A stretch of DNA of 64,000 nt from Heliocidaris erythrogramma (lineage: Eukaryota > Echinodermata > Echinoidea > Camarodonta > Echinometridae), in contig CM046872.1 of assembly GCA_025617745.1 (NCBI GenBank), forward strand, positions 1,622,976-1,686,975. The letters run 5' to 3'. The translations under genes and the position numbers were made by a program. Below are positions 57,906 through 64,000 of this stretch, one piece after another (position 1 is the stretch's first letter; the number at the start of each line of letters is the position of its first letter). The notes under the pieces were generated by a model. It saw nothing but the letters and a program-made list of their open reading frames with translations. It ran no database searches and had not been told where the DNA came from.

Positions 57906-59370
57906 GATAACGTTTGGTTGTCAATGATCATACAGAAAATACAATAATTTCCACAAAGGTAGTCATAGTAATGAAAATAATGATGACAAAATTACCTCAA
58001 TGAGTAAACCAAAGATTTCAGGTTATTGTTTTTCATTACTTTTCATAATAAAATTATTCACTTACCTTAACATGGATCACAAAAATGTAAATTTACTCTG
58101 CAGTAATTACGCTCCATAAAATATAAACGTGTGAATGTGAAAAAATATATTATTCACATTTCAGACCTCACGTTTAACCATTATGATCAATTATGTGTAA
58201 TGTTCATAAAACATGCTTGGTAGAAAATGGAAATATTCTAATTTGAGATATAAATATACATTAATTTCTTCCTAACAACTACTCTGAATATATAGGGGGG
58301 AAGTTGTGCACAAAGTCATAGTACTATTGAAATATAGAAACATATACATGTACGTGTAATTGACACATTTAAAATTCTCCCATAAAATAAAGTAGGTTCT
58401 TTATGTCTTAGGGGTAAAATAAAGCTCCCATACAGGCAAATAAACATGTAATGTGTAGAAAGAGAGGAAGATATAGAGTGTTTTGTAAAGATACAGTGCT
58501 ATCCACAATTCATACCACTGATATAAAAGTATGTATATTCTGCACACAAAAGAGATTTTCACAAAAATATTTTTATATGGTAGGGGTTTTGGAGCTGCAT
58601 AAGATACACAGCTTCTTCTGTTTTACCACTGCTTCATTTCATTGTATTAGGTATTCTGACCTAGCTCTATGGCATTTCCAATTCCCAAGTCAATATGCAA
58701 AAGTATTATGGCCAACAGAATGTCTTGACAAACCTCCTCCATAACTCAACTTCTAAACCTCTCTCTCTCTCTCTGTCTCTCTTTGTTTTTCTTCTAATAA
58801 GCAAAATGGAGATACAAAATAAAAATAGTCCACTGGTAAGTAAACAATAGAATTACAACTAAAACATAAAATGTTTATGTAATAAACATGGGGAATTAAA
58901 CTCAGCAGGAAATTGTGGTCCCTTTACAATAAACAAATATGGTTACAGATACTATTTCACCATCGGATGGTACTACACAATAGGATAGAGAAAAACACTG
59001 CTATTTTTAGACCTTAGCTTCTAGAGAGAGTGCAGTCGGATACGATGTATCAATAACAGATTGTGGTAAGTAACTTACTAAGAATATGACATTCAATGGC
59101 TTAAATTTCGAAGAATATCCTTGTCGAAGAATATGGGTCATACTAAACAATTGTCCACAACTAAAAATGATGGTCAAGGGCGTGTCTCACCTTAACGGTA
59201 ACGATAAATCATTCCCAAATCGCTTCCCTGTAGTATCTTTGGTTTCGGGTCCCTGTCAACGATATATGCCAATAGACCTCCTTCAAATGTCTAATTGTCT
59301 TGTTGGTATTGGTCTTTTTTCCTATTTTTTGGTCATTTTCACCGTGACTCGAACTTATTTTTAGACTTTA
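57906..59370. other. Non-coding stretch, nothing recognised
   Basis: AT-rich DNA with a short CT run at 58759-58782. No supported exon or element. Confidence 0.5.
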
Positions 59371-59371
59371 A

Positions 59372-60155
59372 TGCCCCTGTCACACATTGCCGGATCGGCC
59401 CAACGTACAAGAAACGGACGGTATTTTGTTTATCCGTCGTTCAAATCGTCAGTCCGATGGACAAAATGTGAATTTCCATTTTGCAGGAGCGTACACGCAC
59501 GGTCCAGGGGCCGAATAAAACGCACAAACAACGCACCTGGGGCGATTGTATACAGGACAGTGGAACAGTGGAACGCAAACGCATGAGAAACGAACATGCA
59601 CTGCATGGCCCACCGGATAAAACGCATGAGGAACGAATGAGTGACGCATGAAACGTTGCAGGCCGGTACAGTTCCATGTCCTGTTCATATACTGTGGATG
59701 TGCTGTAGATATCCTCTAGATATGCTGCAATCATCACTTATGGCCGTCCTGTCCATTTGTCATCCGTAACTACATGCGTTCTGACTGGTAGTCGTCCTGC
59801 AGGCGTCCTGTAGCTATGCGTTTGATGTGCTTTGCATGCCGGTTCCATCCGTCCCATCTCTTGTAGCAATGGACCCTGCAGGACGCCTAGCGGATGGAAA
59901 CGTGTGGAAAACGACCAAGTACAGTACACATACAGGAAAAACGCAGAACCATCAAACAAGGGTCGGATCTCGCTATTCGTTTCTTGCGAGAAAAATTATG
60001 CATGCACAAAGTTTTCTGGCCGCTTTGACGGAAATCACCTGACGAGGAACGTCCATCCAAAGGATAAAAGAACATTTTAACGGATATCAGCGGATGCCAA
60101 AAATCGACTTTCGTTTCTCATGCGTTTGCCTTATCCGGCAAAGTGTGACAGGTGC
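59372..60155. mobile_element. MITE-like element with GTCACAC ends, ~785 bp
   Basis: Ends GCCCCTGTCACACATTGCCG and, in reverse complement, GCACCTGTCACACTTTGCCG. The interior is unusually rich in AAACGCATGAG, CGGATGG and CGTCCTG words in both orientations. No transposase. The target duplication is not clear. Confidence 0.65.
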
Positions 60156-60269
60156 AAAATATGGCTGTTAGGCAGGCGGACAGCTCGTCCGCCTCCAGCC
60201 ACGGAATGCACAATACGTCTATGGAATGGTGAAACCGGCAAGAAAACAGCAATAACGTCAAAGAAACAT

Positions 60270-61272
60270 TAATAATAATAATAATAATAGATACTTATAT
60301 AGCGCAAAATGCTAAAGCTTCTAAGCGCTTTTTAGAAGTGAAGAGAAAATACATGTATTATATTGAATAATTAATACACAACATAAACATTTAAGTGATA
60401 CATTTATAAAACAGTACATTCAAGCGTAGGCAACATTAAACAAGTAGGTTTTTAACAAGGATTTGAAAGTTTTCACATTGTTTGCTGTACGAATATAAAG
60501 TGGTAAGTCGTTTCATAATGCAGGGGCGGCATGTAAAAGTGATCTTCGTCCATAGGATGTAGATGAAATGCGGCGTGGAAGTTGAAGGAGGGATTGAGAT
60601 GAAGAGCGTAGAGTCCGTGATGGGATATAACGTTGTAGGAGATCAGATAGATATGTAGGAGAGAGTCCAGCCATTGACTTAAAGGTGAGGAGGTTAATCT
60701 TGTAGGTGATGTGCATGTTAATAGGTAACCAGTGAAGATTTTGAAGAATAGGTGTAATGTGGTAAGATGGAGGGACGCGTGAGATGAGGCGGGCAGCTAT
60801 GTTTAGGATACGTTGGAGTTTAGTAAGATCTTTACCAGGGAGACCAAAAAGAAGAGAGTTGCAAAAATCAAGTCTGGAGGTGACAAGGGCATGAACTAAT
60901 CGAGATACAGTGTCATCATCAAGATAACGACGAATTTTACTGATCTTTCTAATGGCCATGAGTGCTGACTTACAAAGATGATCGATGTGGTTTCTCATGG
61001 TTAAAGAAGAGTCCATAAATACTCCTATGTTTTTGGCGACATGCGATGGGGTGATGGTAGAGTGACCAATTTGGAAGGTGGGAGGAGGTAGTGATGTGGT
61101 AAATCGTGAACTAAAAAAAATTATTTCAGTTTTAGAATCATTAAGAGCAAGATTATTTTGGACAGCCCAAGATTTCACGTCACGAATACAGGCTTCCATT
61201 TTAGAGACGGCAGATGCACGTTCAGCAGGGTCAAAGGTGATGTAGAGCTGGGTATCATCGGCATAAGCTCAC
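60270..61272 (-). mobile_element. CR1-like LINE 3' half
   Basis: On the - strand the sequence enters at the catalytic motif (AYADDTQLYITF, ~61268-61233), runs through the C-terminal reverse transcriptase region, and ends in GCGCTATATAAGTATCT with an ATT-repeat tail (60271-60288). The 5' part is lost. The 3' end is almost the same as that of the SINEs at 15435 and 26516. Confidence 0.85.
60420..61272 (-). pseudogene. LINE reverse transcriptase C-terminal region, one nonsense codon
   Basis: Encodes YADD, then NLALNDSKTEIIFF, VAKNIGVFMDSSLTM, LVHALVTSRLDFCNSLLFGL, LQRILNIAARLIS, ILQNLHWLPI and YLSDLLQRYIPSR, typical of CR1-group elements. TGA at 60515-60513 replaces an expected Trp before NDLPLYIRTANNVKTF; the frame then continues to the natural stop at 60422-60420. 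It is therefore a truncated, nearly intact relic. Confidence 0.85.
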
Positions 61273-61639
61273 TTAACGAATACATGAGCACCTGATCTCA
61301 GGCCAAAGACAGTCCTCTTGACGGTACAAAGCGGGTGGATACGGATAGAGGAATGTTATTAACGTCTAATTACGTATGAATAACGGTCAAAACGCATGTA
61401 AAAGTTAGAGATAATTGCGAGAAACGCCTTGGCAACGGCCAGACGGGCAGAAACGGACAAATTTTATTTATCTCTTTTTTATAAACAGCTTTATCAACAA
61501 ATATAATACTATTGACATCTCTCTTTTTTTTTTTGGGGGGGGGTAGTTATTATTTTTTTTGTCACTATTATCATGATTATGATTTTACTTTAAAGATGAA
61601 ATAGTATCGTGCCAGGTTACCGAATCCTGTCGGTTAAAA

Positions 61640-61835
61640 GAAAAAGAAAGTAAAGAAAGTAACCTCGCTAGTCATAAGGACCGCTAGTCATGATGACCAC
61701 TATTCATAAGGACCGCTATCCATAACGCGTGACTAAATGAATAGCGGTCCTTTATTAATGGCGGCCCTTATGAATAGCGAGCAAACCATAGACAAATTAC
61801 CTCCCTAGTCATAAGGACCGCTAGTCATAATGTAA
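61640..61835. repeat. Short repeats of a GGACCGCTAGTCAT motif
   Basis: AGTCATAAGGACCGCTAGTC occurs at 61670 and again near 61808. Variants (ATTCATAAGGACCGC) and inverted forms (GAATAGCGGTCC) lie between, giving a locally palindromic patch. No boundary or duplication was found. Confidence 0.6.
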
Positions 61836-62100
61836 GAAGGTGTTGTTTGATAAATGTTGTACAATGTTTAACGTTGGTGACAGGCGCTAGCCCTAAATCA
61901 TGTGACCTTCATCCTGCTTTCTCCCATCTTTAGCAAGTCATTTTTAGTATTGTTTTCTAAATTTAACATTTGAGGAAGATTCAGTTATTCATGTTATACT
62001 GTTGTCATATCACTAAAATGTCATCTTAAGTATAAGAAACATAAAATGTGTAGAGAGAATTTAATATTTAATTTAAGAAAGTGTGAGTTTAAGGATATTT

Positions 62101-63057
62101 CGTCACCGGTTTCACGAAGTACCCCTTTTTACCAAAATTATAGAAATTTTCAAATTTTAGTTTTACTCGGATCTAAGATGTCCATAATGATATCTTCAAC
62201 TTCAGCAAATTTTAGAATATGATTGTGACTCCCTACGTCACAGATGACATCACCGGGATAAAAATATGTGAGCCAAATTGATTTCTTCGGTTTCACGAAC
62301 TATCCCATTGTGGATTATTGTGCACAATTTTTAACCGCGCACGATGGATTAATGTACTGTACATATTTGCGCGTTAAGAGATTACGGAGCAGCGCGCGCC
62401 ACATTATCCAAAATGGGATAGTTCGTGAAAACGTAAAAACCCATGCGCGCTATATATAACTGCATGGCAGCGCGCGACAGATTATTGTACGCTACATATT
62501 TGCGCCTTAACAGGGCACAGTGCAATTTTCGTTTTCACGAACTATTCCCTTTGAAACGGTTGTTTTATGGCTTTAAAAAATGAACTTAAACAACCATGCT
62601 AAAAAAAAGGTCATATGATTTGAAAGATTAGATACTATACTACAACATATGTTTAAATAACCACGGGAGTGTGGTACCAGGTCACAGAAATCACCTTTCC
62701 AAAGTATTGAAATTTTCAAACACGATTATCTCGAATATAGATTTTGAGAAGGAGCGCGCAAAAGGGCTACTTCGTGAAACCGGCGACAGTGCAATTTTCG
62801 TTTTCACGAACTATTCCCTTTGAAACGGTTGTTTTATGGCTTTAAAAAATGAACTTAAACAACCATGCTAAAAAAAAAGTCATATGATTTGAAAGATTAG
62901 ATACTATACTACAACATATGTTTAAATAACCACGGGAGCGTGGTACCAGGTCACAGAAATCACCTTTCCAAAGTATTGAAATTTTCAAACACGATTATCT
63001 CGAATATAGATTTTGAGAAGGAGCGCGCAAAAGGGCTACTTCGTGAAACCGGCGACG
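62101..63057. mobile_element. 957-bp TIR element with internal tandem duplication
   Basis: Starts CGTCACCGGTTTCACGAAG and ends with its near reverse complement; ATTT stands at both flanks (62097-62100, 63058-63061). Inside, a 269-bp segment is duplicated in tandem (62518-62786 and 62787-63055) with only a few differences. TTTCACGAACTAT or its inverse recurs several more times. The 62268 frame is not convincing as coding. Confidence 0.75.
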
Positions 63058-63061
63058 ATTT

Positions 63062-64000
63062 GTACGTTATGTAATGTCAAGTGGGTATGGCTAACGTCGT
63101 AGATTTCACGTATACGGTGGGAATGCGTGTACGTCTACGTAGGGTGAATTTACATATGTATACGCCGGACGCGTCTTTTTTTTTTGTAACCAAGCCTAGG
63201 CAGATTTTGCATTTTTTCATGAATATTCATGACGCAGGGTCGGGAAACGGTTCCGATTGGTCTTCATGAAAGCACGGTCGGTGATGGGGGAAAAAAGTCC
63301 CTGGCCTGCACGTACGTACGCATATTACGTGCAGCGCTATATTTCCATCGTGTGTGTTCAACGTGTAGGCGCCTAGCCTACGTTCATGTATGTATTGTTT
63401 AATTCTCAACATTTTCACCCCACCTATGCAATGTGACACGTAAAAAATTGGATTGAGCAGTCAATTTCAAAATCAAGTTTTGCATTAATTTATTGCATGT
63501 GCGTAGATCTAATTTAGTAATTAGCTCTTTTGAGGACACCCTCCTTTTCCGACCAAAATTGACACTGCCACTGGCTTTACTCTGAAAATAGGTCTAGGCC
63601 TAGGCTATGCGTATATTGACAATTGCCCATCGTAATGTTCTCCACAAATGAACTTTACAACAATATGCAGAATCAAGACACAGACTCTAGGCTAGGTCTA
63701 ACAACGTTAGAGTCTTACTGTTCACGTTAGAAATTAAATTTCCTTGCATGCACACTGTAATTAGCACTTGCACCCTGCTCCAGTAACGCACATTGCCCTG
63801 AGTTAGAAGAACTGCAAGAGTCTTCAGGACTGAAAGAAGCAGACTACTACTAACGTTCCAATAGTAGTACTAACGTTAGTACCAAGAAAACAAATTATTT
63901 TGGTGACCTTTTAGCTGATGAAAACAAAGTGCGTAACTAGTTATTGTAGGTAGATCTAAAATCATCTAGATGTAGATCTACCCCATCATCAATCATTTAC
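63062..64000. other. Non-coding stretch to window end
   Basis: Contains TACGT-rich sequence (63100-63340) and AGATCTA words near the end. No gene is supported. Confidence 0.5.

Noticed and set aside
57660-57947. Poly-Asp, poly-Met and poly-Ile frames
   Set aside because: Pure products of the GAT microsatellite.
59441-59737. Overlapping 70-98 codon frames inside the GTCACAC-ended MITE
   Set aside because: The interior is built of short sub-repeats, several frames are open at once, and none has a recognisable domain.

Overview
The window is AT-rich, gene-poor, repeat-dense DNA from an animal nuclear genome. Spliced genes with GT-AG introns, tRNA-derived SINEs, CR1/L2-like LINEs, HARBI1-type transposons and a fibrinogen-related gene suggest a marine invertebrate, most likely an echinoderm such as a sea urchin. 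That assignment is inference; no single sequence here proves the species.

Layout. 1-8.5 kb: intergenic DNA with poly-C and CT tracts, a three-copy dispersed repeat, a LINE 3' fragment and a 114-bp hAT-type MITE. 8.58-18.92 kb: a complete two-gene PIF/Harbinger DNA transposon. It holds a five-exon HARBI1-like transposase (+ strand, open throughout, 352 codons) and a three-exon Myb/SANT-like partner gene (- strand) broken by one in-frame TGA. A SINE, a tRNA-like fragment and a probable LINE tail have inserted into it. 19-24 kb: GAGACGTC-rich repeat DNA, then a dispersed repeat split by a 1.7-kb TTAA-flanked element that carries an acidic open reading frame.

24.7-39.6 kb: the only recognisable host gene, a fibrinogen-related-domain (FReD) gene on the + strand. 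Four exons are visible (27285-27437, 28917-29038, 34585-34788, 39344-39618). The first three join in phase; at least one small exon before the last was not found. Its introns are full of mobile DNA: two TTAA-flanked elements, a 3.3-kb foldback with a Tc1/mariner-like element inside it, three copies of a tRNA-bearing repeat, and a 3.9-kb hAT-flanked composite with three further levels of insertion. A SINE split by a MITE lies upstream.

40-44.3 kb: a minisatellite interrupted by a LINE, which is itself interrupted by an internally deleted, inverted copy of the Harbinger family. 44.6-55.9 kb: degraded LINE pieces, a 5.8-kb block of inverted repeats and hairpins, then one LINE inserted into the 3' end of another with a visible 6-bp target duplication. 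57-64 kb: microsatellites, a MITE, a CR1-like LINE 3' half and a 957-bp TIR element with an internal 269-bp duplication.

The transposase and Myb-like protein of the Harbinger element would act together in transposition. The SINE family shares its 3' tail with the CR1-like LINE at 60.3 kb, so LINE machinery probably mobilised it. No prokaryotic features, CRISPR array or rRNA were seen.
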